The notes under the pieces were generated by a model, which searched no databases, was not told the origin of the DNA, and was given only the letters and a program-made list of their open reading frames with translations. 64,000 nucleotides of DNA, taken from positions 1 through 64,000 of the forward strand of contig NZ_JAFBCY010000004.1 of the NCBI RefSeq assembly GCF_016907975.1. Direction: 5' to 3'. This DNA is from Methylopila capsulata. GTDB taxonomy: Bacteria > Pseudomonadota > Alphaproteobacteria > Rhizobiales > Methylopilaceae. The stretch's first letter is position 1. Each line of letters begins with the position of its first letter. Shown piece after piece: positions 10,094 to 18,662 of the stretch. The translations under genes were made by a program, and so were the position numbers.

Positions 10094-11431
10094 ATGGCGT
10101 CGGCGGCAGAGCAGCTTGCTGCGAACCTGAACTTCTCCGCTTTCTCGAAGGCGGGCGAGCTTAAAAAGCGCATCTGGTTCACGCTTGGCGCGCTTTTGAT
10201 CTATCGCCTCGGCACCTACATCCCGCTGCCGGGCATCAACCCCGCGGCGCTGGCCGAAGTGTTCCGTCAGCAGTCGACGGGCATCATCGGCCTGTTCAAC
10301 ATGTTCTCGGGCGGCGCCGTCGGCCGCATGGCGATCTTTGCGCTCGCCATTATGCCCTACATCTCGGCCTCCATCATCGTGCAGCTGATGACCTCGGTCT
10401 CGCCGCACCTCGAAGCCCTCAAGAAGGAGGGCGAGGCCGGCCGCAAGATCATCAATCAGTACACGCGCTACGGCACCGTTCTGCTCGCGACCGTCCAGGC
10501 CTACGGCATCTCCGTCGGCCTCGAGGGCCAGGCGAACGTCGTTGTGGACCCGGGCCTGTTCTTCCGCATCTCCACGGTCATCACCCTGACCGGCGGCACC
10601 ATGTTCCTGATGTGGCTGGGCGAGCAGATCACCGCGCGCGGCATCGGCAACGGCATCTCGCTGATCATCTTCGCCGGCATCGTGGCGGAGCTCCCGGCCG
10701 CGATCGCGGGGACGCTCGAACTCAGCCGGCAGGGCGCGATCTCGACGGCGCTCATCCTCGGCGTCGTGGTCATGGCGATCGCCGTCATCGCGCTGATCGT
10801 CTACATGGAGCGCGCCCAGCGGCGCCTGTTGATCCAGTATCCGAAGCGGCAGGTGTCGCAGAACCGGATGACGGGCGGCGAAAGCTCGCATCTCCCGCTG
10901 AAGCTCAACACCGCCGGCGTCATCCCGCCGATCTTCGCCTCGTCGCTGCTGCTGCTGCCGACGACGATCGCGAACTTCTCCGCCGCCAGCGGCGGGTCGG
11001 GCTGGCTCACAACCATGACGACCTATCTGGCGCATGGCCGGCCGCTGTACATGGTGATGTACGTCGGCCTGATCGTGTTCTTCTGCTTCTTCTACACTGC
11101 GATCGTGTTCAATCCGAACGAGACCGCCGACAACCTGAAGAAGTACGGCGGCTTCATTCCCGGCATCCGTCCGGGCGAGCGCACGGCCGAGTACATCGAC
11201 TATGTGCTGACCCGCATCACGGTCGTCGGCGCAGCCTACATCGCCGCGGTGTGCCTGATCCCCGAGATCCTGATCTCCTACGCCGCGGTGCCGTTCTACT
11301 TCGGCGGCACCTCGCTCTTGATCGTGGTTTCGGTCACCATGGACACGGTGGCGCAGGTGCAAGGTCATCTGTACGCTGCGCAATACGAGGGCCTCATCAA
11401 GAAGGCCCGGCTCAAAGGAAAGCGTCGATGA
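10094..11431 (+). CDS. secY: protein translocase subunit SecY
   Basis: This 445-residue integral membrane protein forms the Sec channel with SecE and SecG. Ten hydrophobic spans are visible, starting at [22 protein letters not shown] (about residues 24-45). The cytoplasmic loop has the SecY signature [15 protein letters not shown], and [12 protein letters not shown] is present near residue 355. The 109-nt leader holds a GC-rich hairpin (cgcctcccggtccccggggggcg). The stop overlaps the adk start (ATGA), so the two are cotranscribed, a typical alphaproteobacterial arrangement. Confidence 0.98.
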   Translation: MASAAEQLAANLNFSAFSKAGELKKRIWFTLGALLIYRLGTYIPLPGINPAALAEVFRQQSTGIIGLFNMFSGGAVGRMAIFALAIMPYISASIIVQLMTSVSPHLEALKKEGEAGRKIINQYTRYGTVLLATVQAYGISVGLEGQANVVVDPGLFFRISTVITLTGGTMFLMWLGEQITARGIGNGISLIIFAGIVAELPAAIAGTLELSRQGAISTALILGVVVMAIAVIALIVYMERAQRRLLIQYPKRQVSQNRMTGGESSHLPLKLNTAGVIPPIFASSLLLLPTTIANFSAASGGSGWLTTMTTYLAHGRPLYMVMYVGLIVFFCFFYTAIVFNPNETADNLKKYGGFIPGIRPGERTAEYIDYVLTRITVVGAAYIAAVCLIPEILISYAAVPFYFGGTSLLIVVSVTMDTVAQVQGHLYAAQYEGLIKKARLKGKRR

Positions 11432-12027
11432 GACTGATTCTGCTCGGCCCCCCCGGCGCCGGCAAAGGCACGCAGTCCGAGCGTCTGGTCGAAGCGCACA
11501 GCATCGTGCAGCTTTCCACGGGCGACATGCTGCGCGCGGCCGTTGCCGCCGGCACGCCGGTCGGACTCAAGGCGAAGGACCTGATGGCCCGCGGCGAGCT
11601 GGTGCCGGACGAGGTCGTGGTTCAGATCGTAGCGGACCGCATCGACGAGCCGGACGCGCGGAACGGGTTCATCCTGGACGGCTTTCCCCGGACGCTGAAG
11701 CAGGCCGAGGCGCTCGAGGCCATGCTGGAGGCCAAGGGCCTGAAGCTGAACCAGGTCATCGAACTGTCGGTCGACGAGGAAGCGCTGCTGGAGCGCGTCG
11801 AGCGCCGCGCGCGCGAGGCGGCGGCCGCCGGCAAGCCGACCCGCAGCGACGACGCGCCCGACGTCGTGCGCAAGCGCATTGCGGACTATCAGAACGTGAC
11901 CGCGCAGCTGAAGCCGTTCTACAAGCAGCGTGGCGTCTACGCGTCCGTGGACGGCATGGCGCCGATCGGGACCGTGACGCGGGAGATCGACGGCCTGCTC
12001 GCAGACGCGCGAGCGACGGCGTCGTAA
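11428..12027 (+). CDS. adk: adenylate kinase
   Basis: This 199-residue enzyme interconverts ATP + AMP and 2 ADP in the cytoplasm. The P-loop GPPGAGKG is at residues 7-14, followed by [10 protein letters not shown] and [13 protein letters not shown], both family signatures. The LID region is short and lacks zinc cysteines ([15 protein letters not shown]), which fits the length. Translation is probably coupled to secY by the ATGA overlap. Confidence 0.98.
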   Translation: MRLILLGPPGAGKGTQSERLVEAHSIVQLSTGDMLRAAVAAGTPVGLKAKDLMARGELVPDEVVVQIVADRIDEPDARNGFILDGFPRTLKQAEALEAMLEAKGLKLNQVIELSVDEEALLERVERRAREAAAAGKPTRSDDAPDVVRKRIADYQNVTAQLKPFYKQRGVYASVDGMAPIGTVTREIDGLLADARATAS

Positions 12028-12051
12028 GGCCGGTTATCTTTTGGAAAGAAC

Positions 12052-12080
12052 TTGACGCGGGCGCCGTGAGGCGCTACGCG
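12052..12080 (+). promoter_or_regulatory. candidate sigma-70 promoter for rpsM-rpsK-rpoA-rplQ
   Basis: In the 194-nt gap after adk, TTGACG (12052-12057) is followed after exactly 17 nt by TACGCG (12075-12080). An A/T-rich stretch (ttatcttttggaaagaac) lies just upstream, in the position of an UP element. The -35 is one base from consensus; the -10 is poor. The GTG of rpsM is 142 nt further on. Confidence 0.5.
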
Positions 12081-12221
12081 CAACCCCTCACCGATAGCAG
12101 GAGAGGTAGCGGGGCCTTCAGGCCTCGTCGTTTCGTCCTGCTGTCGTTCGCGCGCATGGGCCGGCCTCCACCGGACGCGCGCTCATCATCGGCGTTGTCG
12201 CCGGACACATGGAGAGTACAC

Positions 12222-12590
12222 GTGGCACGTATTGCCGGCGTCAACATCCCGACGAACAAGCGCGTGATTATCGCGCTTCAGTACATTCACGGAATCGGCT
12301 CCCAGAAGGCGACCGAGATCTGCGAGAAGGTCGCCATTCCGGCCGAGCGTCGGGTCAACCAGCTGACCGACGCCGAAGTCATCCAGATCCGCGAGACCAT
12401 CGACCGCGACTACATCGTGGAAGGCGACCTGCGCCGCGAAGTCGCGATGAACATCAAGCGTCTGATGGATCTCGGCTGCTACCGCGGCCTGCGTCACCGT
12501 CGCGGCCTGCCGGTTCACGGCCAGCGCACGCACACCAACGCCCGCACCCGCAAGGGCAAGGCGAAGCCGATCGCCGGCAAGAAGAAGTAA
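12222..12590 (+). CDS. rpsM: 30S ribosomal protein S13
   Basis: This is a 122-residue S13 protein beginning with GTG at 12222 (read as [20 protein letters not shown]), preceded by ggagagtacac. An in-frame open stretch upstream is not conserved S13 sequence and was left out. The C terminus has [21 protein letters not shown], the S13 signature. S13 forms a bridge to L5 and contacts the P-site tRNA. Confidence 0.97.
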   Translation: MARIAGVNIPTNKRVIIALQYIHGIGSQKATEICEKVAIPAERRVNQLTDAEVIQIRETIDRDYIVEGDLRREVAMNIKRLMDLGCYRGLRHRRGLPVHGQRTHTNARTRKGKAKPIAGKKK

Positions 12591-12595
12591 TTCTC

Positions 12596-12685
12596 GCGCG
12601 GCGGTTTCGCCGCGCAGGTCCCGGGCGCATGGCGTCCGGGATCGTCCTCGTGAGAGGACGTTCGACGCACGGTCCCGGGTCTCGT
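12596..12685 (+). repeat. cluster of hairpins between rpsM and rpsK
   Basis: The 160-nt gap contains four hairpins in a row. They are gcgcggcg-gttt-cgccgcgc (12596-12615), tcccgg-N-ccggga near 12619-12641, cgtcctc-gtga-gaggacg (12643-12660) and tcccgg-N-ccggga near 12673-12692, the last followed by atgacgaat. The cccggg/atgacg style resembles the dispersed palindromes seen later in this window. None has a T-tract. Confidence 0.6.
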
Positions 12686-12750
12686 TCCGGGATGACGAAT
12701 ATCTCCCGAGCGCCTGGAACGACGGGCGCGCTTGAAGGACAGAGAGCCAC

Positions 12751-13140
12751 ATGGCCAAGGAAGCCCAGCGCATTCGCCGCCGCGAGCGCAAGAACATCGC
12801 GTCGGGCGTCGCCCACGTGAACGCGACGTTCAACAACACGATGATCACGATCACCGACGCGCAGGGCAACACCGTGTCCTGGTCGTCGGCCGGCGCGCAG
12901 GGCTTCAAGGGCTCGCGCAAGTCGACCCCCTACGCCGCGCAGGTCGCGGCCGAGGACGCGGCGAAGAAGGCCGCCGAGCACGGCATGCGCACGCTTGAAG
13001 TCGAAGTCTCGGGTCCGGGTTCCGGACGCGAGTCGGCTCTCCGCGCGCTTCAGGCCGCTGGCTTCATGGTGACGTCGATCCGCGACGTGACGCCGATCCC
13101 GCACAACGGCTGCCGGCCGCGGAAGCGCCGTCGCGTCTGA
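12751..13140 (+). CDS. rpsK: 30S ribosomal protein S11
   Basis: This is a 129-residue S11 protein (same length as E. coli) with [22 protein letters not shown] near residue 17 and the C-terminal [19 protein letters not shown], the S11 signature. S11 lies on the platform near the Shine-Dalgarno helix. It is followed by a 123-nt leader before rpoA. Confidence 0.98.
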   Translation: MAKEAQRIRRRERKNIASGVAHVNATFNNTMITITDAQGNTVSWSSAGAQGFKGSRKSTPYAAQVAAEDAAKKAAEHGMRTLEVEVSGPGSGRESALRALQAAGFMVTSIRDVTPIPHNGCRPRKRRRV

Positions 13141-13156
13141 CGCGCTTGTCGTCGCC

Positions 13157-13240
13157 TGCGCCCCGTTCCGCGGGGCGCATGTTCGTTTCGAGGCTTGGCC
13201 CATCGGGGCCGGCCGACGCGGAGAGTAGCGGATCTCCGCG
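13157..13240 (+). promoter_or_regulatory. two strong hairpins in the rpoA leader
   Basis: The rpsK-rpoA gap holds a perfect 9-bp hairpin (tgcgccccg-ttccg-cggggcgca, 13157-13179) and a perfect 8-bp hairpin (cgcggaga-gtagcgga-tctccgcg, 13217-13240). The second ends 23 nt before the rpoA GTG. Neither has a T-tract. They could tune rpoA relative to the ribosomal genes; this is inference. Confidence 0.45.
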
Positions 13241-13263
13241 TTTGACTGACGAAGGGTGCAGTC

Positions 13264-14280
13264 GTGATCCAGAAGAATTGGCAAGACCTGATCAAGCCGA
13301 ACAAGCTTGAGGTCGCCCCCGGGGGCGACGGCAAGCGCTCTGCGACGATGGTCGCGGAGCCGCTCGAGCGTGGTTTCGGCCTCACGCTCGGCAACGCGCT
13401 GCGCCGCATCCTGCTGTCTTCGCTTCAGGGCGCGGCGGTGACCTCGGTGCACATCGACGGCGTGCTCCACGAGTTCTCGTCGATCCCGGGCGTCCGTGAG
13501 GACGTGACGGACATCGTCCTGAACATCAAGGATATCGCCATCAAGATGCAGGGCGAGGGTCCGAAGCGGATGGTTCTGCGCAAGCAGGGCCCCGGTCAGG
13601 TCGTGGCGGGCGACATCCAGGTTGTCGGCGACGTCCAGATCCTGAACCCCGATCTGGCGCTCTGCACCCTCGACGAGGGCGCCGAGATCCGGATGGAGTT
13701 CACCGTCGACACTGGCAAGGGCTACGTCCCCGCGGACCGCAACCGCCCCGAGGACGCGCCGATCGGCCTGATCCCGGTCGACAGCCTGTACTCGCCCGTG
13801 AAGAAGGTCTCCTACCGCGTCGAGAACACGCGCGAAGGCCAGATCCTCGACTACGACAAGCTGACGCTGACCGTCGAGACCAACGGCTCGATCTCTCCGG
13901 ACGACGCGGTGGCCTACGCCGCCCGCATTCTCCAGGACCAGCTCGAGGTGTTCGTCAACTTCGAGGAGCCGAAGAAGGAAAGCGTTCAGTCCGCGATCCC
14001 GGAGCTCGCCTTCAACCCGGCGCTGCTCAAGAAGGTCGACGAGCTGGAGCTGTCGGTCCGTTCGGCGAACTGCCTGAAGAACGACAACATCGTCTACATC
14101 GGCGACCTGATCCAGAAGACCGAGGCCGAGATGCTCCGGACTCCGAACTTCGGCCGCAAGTCGTTGAACGAGATCAAGGAAGTGCTGGCGCAGATGGGTC
14201 TCCATCTCGGCATGGAAGTCGGCGGCTGGCCGCCGGACAACATCGACGAGCTCGCCAAGCGTTTCGAAGAACACTACTGA
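13264..14280 (+). CDS. rpoA: DNA-directed RNA polymerase subunit alpha
   Basis: The 338-residue protein starts with GTG at 13264 ([17 protein letters not shown]). The N-terminal dimerisation domain (about 1-230) includes [21 protein letters not shown] at about residues 36-56. The C-terminal domain (about 255-325), which contacts UP elements and activators, includes [15 protein letters not shown] and [14 protein letters not shown]. It is placed in the usual alpha operon order, 51 nt before rplQ. Confidence 0.98.
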   Translation: MIQKNWQDLIKPNKLEVAPGGDGKRSATMVAEPLERGFGLTLGNALRRILLSSLQGAAVTSVHIDGVLHEFSSIPGVREDVTDIVLNIKDIAIKMQGEGPKRMVLRKQGPGQVVAGDIQVVGDVQILNPDLALCTLDEGAEIRMEFTVDTGKGYVPADRNRPEDAPIGLIPVDSLYSPVKKVSYRVENTREGQILDYDKLTLTVETNGSISPDDAVAYAARILQDQLEVFVNFEEPKKESVQSAIPELAFNPALLKKVDELELSVRSANCLKNDNIVYIGDLIQKTEAEMLRTPNFGRKSLNEIKEVLAQMGLHLGMEVGGWPPDNIDELAKRFEEHY

Positions 14281-14331
14281 GGGTTCGGCCTCGTCAGCCT
14301 CTAGAGGCGCGGGCCTGAAGGAGAAGAAGTC

Positions 14332-14751
14332 ATGTCCATGCACGGCAAGCGGGGTCGCCGCTTCAACCGGCTGCAGAGCCACCGCAAGGCGATGTTCGCC
14401 AACCTTGCGCTGTCGCTGATCGAGCACGAGCAGATCGTCACCACCCTGCCGAAGGCGAAGGACCTGCGTCCGGTCGTCGAGAAGCTGGTGACGCTCGCAA
14501 AGCGGGGCGACCTGCATGCCCGTCGCCAGGCGATCGCCGAGCTCCGTCACATCCCGACGGTGCGCAAGCTGTTCGAGACGATCGGCCCGCGCTACAGCGC
14601 CCGCAACGGCGGCTACCTGCGCATCCTGAAGGCGGGCTTCCGCCACGGCGACAACGCGCCGGTCGCCGTGATCGAGTTCGTCGACCGCGACGTGGACGCC
14701 AAGGGCAAGTCCGACCGGGCGCGTACCGAGGCGGAGAGCGCCGCGGCCTGA
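14332..14751 (+). CDS. rplQ: 50S ribosomal protein L17
   Basis: This is a 139-residue L17 protein starting [25 protein letters not shown], with [22 protein letters not shown] in the middle. It sits near the tunnel exit. The C-terminal tail is Ala/Glu/Arg-rich and somewhat longer than in E. coli (127). It is the last gene of the ribosomal block; a terminator begins 22 nt after its stop. Confidence 0.98.
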   Translation: MSMHGKRGRRFNRLQSHRKAMFANLALSLIEHEQIVTTLPKAKDLRPVVEKLVTLAKRGDLHARRQAIAELRHIPTVRKLFETIGPRYSARNGGYLRILKAGFRHGDNAPVAVIEFVDRDVDAKGKSDRARTEAESAAA

Positions 14752-14772
14752 TCGGCCGAGCGCGATCGACAT

Positions 14773-14806
14773 CGAAAAGGGCGGCCGGCGACGGCCGCCC
14801 TTTTCG
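14773..14806 (+). terminator. rho-independent terminator after rplQ
   Basis: A perfect 15-bp stem (cgaaaagggcggccg with cggccgcccttttcg) closes on the 4-nt loop gcga. The descending arm carries TTTT and is followed by cgcgttttg. It ends the long ribosomal transcript. Confidence 0.9.
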
Positions 14807-14905
14807 CGTTTTGCACAGGCGGCTGGCGGAGCGAACGCTCCAACTTCCGCCTTCGACGCAGGCGCACTATGTGACCCTCGTCTCCAACGACCGATCGAGC
14901 CGCCC

Positions 14906-16306
14906 ATGTCGCCGACGCGCCTGCTTCTCGTTCCCGCGCTCGTGCTCGCCTGCCTCGCCCCGGCGTCCGCCCAGGATCGCCGCGCGCCGGAGAACCGCAG
15001 CGAGATCAAGCTGTCCTATGCGCCGGTCGTCGCGCATGTCACGCCGGCCGTCGTCAACATCTACGCCTCGCGGACGGAGCAGCGGCGGAATGCGTTGTTC
15101 GACGATCCCTTTTTCCGGCAGTTCTTCGGCGGCGGCCGCGGCGTGCCGCGGGAGCGGGTCGCGCGCTCGCTCGGCTCCGGGGTCATCGTCGGGGCGGACG
15201 GCTTGGTGGTCACCAACAACCACGTCGTCGAGGGCATGACGGAGGTGCGCGTCGCGCTGTCCGACAAGCGTGAGTTCGAGGCGACGATCCTGCTCAAGGA
15301 TCAGCGCACAGACCTCGTGGTGCTGAAGATCGGCGACGGCTCCGAGAAATTCCCGACGCTGTCTCTCGCGGACTCCGACGCGCTTCAAGTGGGCGACCTG
15401 ACGCTCGCGGTCGGCAACCCGTTCGGCGTCGGCCAGACGGTGACCTCCGGCATCGTCTCGGCTCTGGCCCGCAGCCAGGTGGGGGACGGGGCGTATCAGT
15501 CCTTCGTGCAGACCGACGCCGCCATCAATCCCGGCAACTCCGGCGGCGCGCTGGTGGACATGGACGGCGCGCTGATCGGCATCAACACGGCGATCTTCTC
15601 CCAGTCCGGAGGTTCCGTCGGGATCGGCTTCGCGATCCCTTCAAACATGGTCCGCGTGGTGCTGGCGTCGGCCCGGTCCGGCGCGAAGGCCGTGGCCCGC
15701 CCGTGGTTCGGCGCCTCGCTCCAGACCGTGACGCCCGACATCGCCGAGAGCCTCGGCCTCAAGCGGCCGGCGGGGGCCTTGGTGGCGAACGTGTCGCCCG
15801 GCTCGCCCGCGGCCAAGGCCGGCGTGGAGTCCGGCGATCTGGTCACGGCGGTCGACGGCCGGCCGATCGACGACGTCGAGGGCTTCACCTATCGGTTCGC
15901 CACACGCCCGCTCGGCGGGGAGGCGGAGATCACGCTCGCCCGCGCGGCGAAGGAGCGGACGGTCAAGATCGCGCTCGCCGCTGCGCCCGAGACCCCGGCG
16001 CGCGACGCTCGCGCGATCCGCGGCTATTCGCCCTTCGCCGGCGCGACGGTCGCGAACCTGTCGCCCGCGCTTACCGAAGAGCTGTCTCTGGACGACGGAC
16101 TGCGCGGGGTCGTCGTGATGGAGGCTGCGGAGGGCTCGGCCGCGCAGCAACTCGGGTTTCAGAAAGGTGACGTGGTCCGTGAGATCAACGACCAGAAGGT
16201 GGGATCCTCGGCCGATCTCGCCAAGCTGTCCGGCTCCAATCCGCGCTACTGGAAGGTGACCATCGAACGGGGCGGCCGCACCTTCACCAGCGTGTTCGGA
16301 GGCTGA
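14906..16306 (+). CDS. DegP/DegQ-type periplasmic serine protease
   Basis: This is a 466-residue HtrA-family protease. A signal peptide (MSPTRLLLVPALVLACLAPASA, cleaved near residue 22) directs it to the periplasm. The trypsin-like domain has the catalytic triad His106 (TNNHVVEG), Asp136 (RTDLVVL) and Ser212 (NPGNSGGAL). Two PDZ domains follow, at about 270-355 and 375-460. The family degrades or refolds damaged periplasmic proteins. rarA starts 4 nt after its stop, so the two may share a transcript. Confidence 0.92.
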   Translation: MSPTRLLLVPALVLACLAPASAQDRRAPENRSEIKLSYAPVVAHVTPAVVNIYASRTEQRRNALFDDPFFRQFFGGGRGVPRERVARSLGSGVIVGADGLVVTNNHVVEGMTEVRVALSDKREFEATILLKDQRTDLVVLKIGDGSEKFPTLSLADSDALQVGDLTLAVGNPFGVGQTVTSGIVSALARSQVGDGAYQSFVQTDAAINPGNSGGALVDMDGALIGINTAIFSQSGGSVGIGFAIPSNMVRVVLASARSGAKAVARPWFGASLQTVTPDIAESLGLKRPAGALVANVSPGSPAAKAGVESGDLVTAVDGRPIDDVEGFTYRFATRPLGGEAEITLARAAKERTVKIALAAAPETPARDARAIRGYSPFAGATVANLSPALTEELSLDDGLRGVVVMEAAEGSAAQQLGFQKGDVVREINDQKVGSSADLAKLSGSNPRYWKVTIERGGRTFTSVFGG

Positions 16307-16310
16307 ACGC

Positions 16311-17615
16311 GTGGCCAACCTGTTCGAGGCGGCGGGTCTCGAGCGCGAAGCGCCGCGGCCGCTGGCGGACCGTCTGCGGCCGCAGGCGCTTGAGGAGGTC
16401 ATCGGACAGGATCATCTCCTCGGCGCCGACGGCGCGCTCGGCCGTCTGGTCGCCGCGGGGTCGCTCGGCAGCCTGATCTTCTGGGGGCCGCCGGGCACAG
16501 GCAAGACCACGGTCGGCCGGTTGCTCGCCAACGCCACGAATCTCGCCTTCGAGCCGATTTCCGCGATCTTCACCGGCGTCGCCGACCTCAAGAAGGTGTT
16601 CGACGCGGCGCGCGGGCGGCGGGCGATGGGGCAGGGCACGCTGCTCTTCGTCGATGAGATCCACCGCTTCAACAAGGCCCAGCAGGACAGTTTCCTGCCC
16701 GTCATGGAGGACGGGACGGTCACGCTCGTCGGCGCGACCACCGAGAATCCTTCCTTCGCGCTCAACGCCGCGCTGCTGTCGCGCGCGCGGGTGCTGGTGT
16801 TCAAATCGCTCGACGCCGAGGCGATCGAGGGACTGCTCGCCCGCGCCGAGGCGATCGAGGAGCGCCCGCTGCCGCTGGACGCGGAGGCTCGCGCGGCGCT
16901 GATCCGCATGGCGGACGGCGACGGCCGCGCTTCGCTGACTTTGGCGGAGGAAATCTGGCGCGCGGCCCGCCCCGGCGAGATCTTCGACGCGACCCGGGTG
17001 CAGGACGTCGTTCAGCGGCGGGCGCCGATCTACGACAAGTCCTCGGACGGCCACTACAACCTCATCTCCGCGCTGCACAAATCGGTCCGCGGGTCGGACG
17101 CGGACGCGGCGCTCTACTGGCTTGCGCGCATGCTGGACGCCGGCGAGGACCCGCTCTACCTCGCCCGCCGGCTGATCCGGATGGCCTCCGAGGACATCGG
17201 TCTCGCGGACCCGCAGGCGCTCGTCATCGCGATCGCCGCCCGCGACGCCTACGAGCAGCTCGGCACGCCGGAGGGGGAGCTGGCGCTCGCCGAATGCGTG
17301 GTGCATCTCGCCACCGCCCCGAAGTCGAACGCAGTCTACGTCGCGTACAAACGGGCGCGGGCGGCGGCGAAGGAGCACGGATCGCTGGTTCCGCCCAAGC
17401 ACATCCTGAACGCGCCGACGAAGCTCATGAAATCCGAGGGCTATGGCTCCGGCTACGCCTACGACCACGACGCCCCGGACGCCTTCTCGGGGCAGGACTA
17501 CTTCCCCGAGGCCATGGGCCGCCGGGCCTTCTACGACCCGCCGGACCGCGGCTTCGAGCGCGAGCTCAGGAAGCGGCTGGACTATTGGGCCAAGCTGAGA
17601 GCGGAGCGGGGGTGA
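16311..17615 (+). CDS. rarA: replication-associated recombination protein RarA (MgsA)
   Basis: This 434-residue AAA+ ATPase related to clamp loaders acts at stalled replication forks. Walker A is GPPGTGKT (residues 59-66) and Walker B LLFVDEIHRF (111-120); sensor 1 is GATTENPSF. The C-terminal part (HKSVRGSDADAALYWLARMLDAGEDP and PKHILNAPT) is the MgsA/WRNIP1 tetramerisation region. The start is GTG at 16311, preceded by ggaggctgaac. It lies 4 nt after the protease gene. Confidence 0.95.
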   Translation: MANLFEAAGLEREAPRPLADRLRPQALEEVIGQDHLLGADGALGRLVAAGSLGSLIFWGPPGTGKTTVGRLLANATNLAFEPISAIFTGVADLKKVFDAARGRRAMGQGTLLFVDEIHRFNKAQQDSFLPVMEDGTVTLVGATTENPSFALNAALLSRARVLVFKSLDAEAIEGLLARAEAIEERPLPLDAEARAALIRMADGDGRASLTLAEEIWRAARPGEIFDATRVQDVVQRRAPIYDKSSDGHYNLISALHKSVRGSDADAALYWLARMLDAGEDPLYLARRLIRMASEDIGLADPQALVIAIAARDAYEQLGTPEGELALAECVVHLATAPKSNAVYVAYKRARAAAKEHGSLVPPKHILNAPTKLMKSEGYGSGYAYDHDAPDAFSGQDYFPEAMGRRAFYDPPDRGFERELRKRLDYWAKLRAERG

Positions 17616-17676
17616 GGCGCGGAGAACGGCCGATGTGCTAGGATCATCGGGTTCCCATGCCAGCAGGATCAGGAAA

Positions 17677-17937
17677 ATGGGCGTCGAACCGGGAAAGATC
17701 GCCGAAAAGCCCGTGACCAGATTGATGGCCGATGCCGTTAGGCGCCTCGCCGATCTGCCCGAGGATCGGCAGAACGAGATCGCGCGCATGCTGATCGACG
17801 CGGCGGACGCCGAGCTTTCCGGCGATCTTCAGTTGACCGAGCAGCAACTTGCGGAGGTGGATCGGGCGCTCGCCGAAGATGGGCCCTATGTCTCCCGAGA
17901 AGAGATGGAGACGTTCTTCGCGCGCTACCAGCGGTGA
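17677..17937 (+). CDS. putative antitoxin of a RelBE/ParDE-type pair
   Basis: This is a small acidic protein of 86 residues (from ATG 17677, preceded by aggatcaggaaa; an ATG at 17635 would add 14 residues). It contains two predicted helices, including LPEDRQNEIARMLIDAADAE, and ends SREEMETFFARYQR, a layout seen in antitoxins that wrap a RelE/ParE toxin. The stop is overlapped by the toxin GTG (GTGA), the usual arrangement. DNA-binding residues are not obvious, so the exact antitoxin family is open. Confidence 0.75.
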   Translation: MGVEPGKIAEKPVTRLMADAVRRLADLPEDRQNEIARMLIDAADAELSGDLQLTEQQLAEVDRALAEDGPYVSREEMETFFARYQR

Positions 17938-18224
17938 TTGTCCGCTACACTGAGCGCGCTCGCGATCATCTTCGGGCGATCGGCGACCACATCGCTCAAG
18001 ATGATCCAATTGCGGCCGGCCTTGTCCTCGGCCGTATCGGGCAGGTCGTCTCAAGGCTTGAGGCGTTCCCAAGAAGCGCGCGGCGCGGCCGTCGGCGGGG
18101 CTCTTACGAGCTCGTGGTTCCTCGTCTGCCTTATATCGTCGTCTATCGCGTGAGACAGGACTACGTCGATATCCTCGGCGTCTTCCACGCCGCTCGCCAT
18201 CCGTTAACCCGGACCAAACCATGA
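17934..18224 (+). CDS. RelE/ParE-family toxin
   Basis: This is a 96-residue basic protein starting with GTG at 17934. It has the RelE/ParE fold pattern: IVRYTERARDHLRAIGDHIAQ at the N terminus, RLEAFPRSARRGRRRGSYEL in the middle, and LPYIVVYRVRQDYVDILGVFHAARHP at the C terminus, including the conserved arginines and the ILGVFH motif. Members inhibit gyrase (ParE) or cleave ribosome-bound mRNA (RelE); which applies cannot be told. Its ATGA end overlaps crcB, tying the toxin pair to the fluoride channel gene. Confidence 0.85.
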   Translation: MIVRYTERARDHLRAIGDHIAQDDPIAAGLVLGRIGQVVSRLEAFPRSARRGRRRGSYELVVPRLPYIVVYRVRQDYVDILGVFHAARHPLTRTKP

Positions 18225-18595
18225 TCCCGGCCCTCCTCGTCGCCCTCGGCGGCGCCCTCGGCTCCCTTGCGCGCTACGGCGTAAATCTTTGGTCTGTCAG
18301 GGCTTTCGGTCCCGGCTTCCCCTGGGGCACGCTGACGGTCAATGTCGTCGGCGGGTTCGTGATGGGGCTGCTCGCGGCGGTGCTGACGCTGCGGGGCGGA
18401 TCGAGCGAAGCCAGGCTGTTCCTGATGACCGGCGTGCTCGGCGGGTTCACCACCTTCTCGGCCTTCTCCCTCGACGCGGTGACGCTCTGGGAGCGCGGCG
18501 AGGGAACCGCGGCGGCGATCTACGTGGTCGTGTCGGTGGCCGTTTCGATCGCCGCCCTCGTCGGGGGCCTCGCGCTCGGGCGCGCGCTGGGTTAA
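18221..18595 (+). CDS. crcB: fluoride-specific ion channel CrcB/Fluc
   Basis: This 124-residue protein has four hydrophobic spans. Family motifs are GGALGSLARYGVN (N terminus), GTLTVNVVGGFVMG (the pore Asn) and GGFTTFSAFSLDAVTL (the phenylalanine track and the sodium-binding break). Fluc channels are dual-topology dimers that expel fluoride. The ATG overlaps the toxin stop by 4 nt. No fluoride riboswitch was recognised upstream, which fits expression from the upstream genes. Confidence 0.93.
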   Translation: MIPALLVALGGALGSLARYGVNLWSVRAFGPGFPWGTLTVNVVGGFVMGLLAAVLTLRGGSSEARLFLMTGVLGGFTTFSAFSLDAVTLWERGEGTAAAIYVVVSVAVSIAALVGGLALGRALG

Positions 18596-18643
18596 TCCAA
18601 GCGCAACGCTGGGTTAACCCGGGGTTTCCATTCCGGTTAATCC
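18589..18643 (+). repeat. three GGTTAAYCC repeats between crcB and rluC
   Basis: Near-identical decamers gggttaatcc (18589-18598), gggttaaccc (18611-18620) and cggttaatcc (18634-18643) are spaced 22 and 23 bp apart, about two helical turns. The first overlaps the crcB stop and the third ends 20 nt before the rluC ATG. The first two copies also share the flanking sequence cgctgggttaa. This looks like an operator array or a small duplication. Confidence 0.5.
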
Positions 18644-18662
18644 GACACTGAAAGCTGATCCC

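Noticed and set aside
12454-15009. 851-codon open frame on the minus strand opposite rpsK, rpoA and rplQ
   Set aside because: It is a shadow of GC-rich genes on +: composition is Arg/Asp/Leu/Val-rich and no domain is recognisable.
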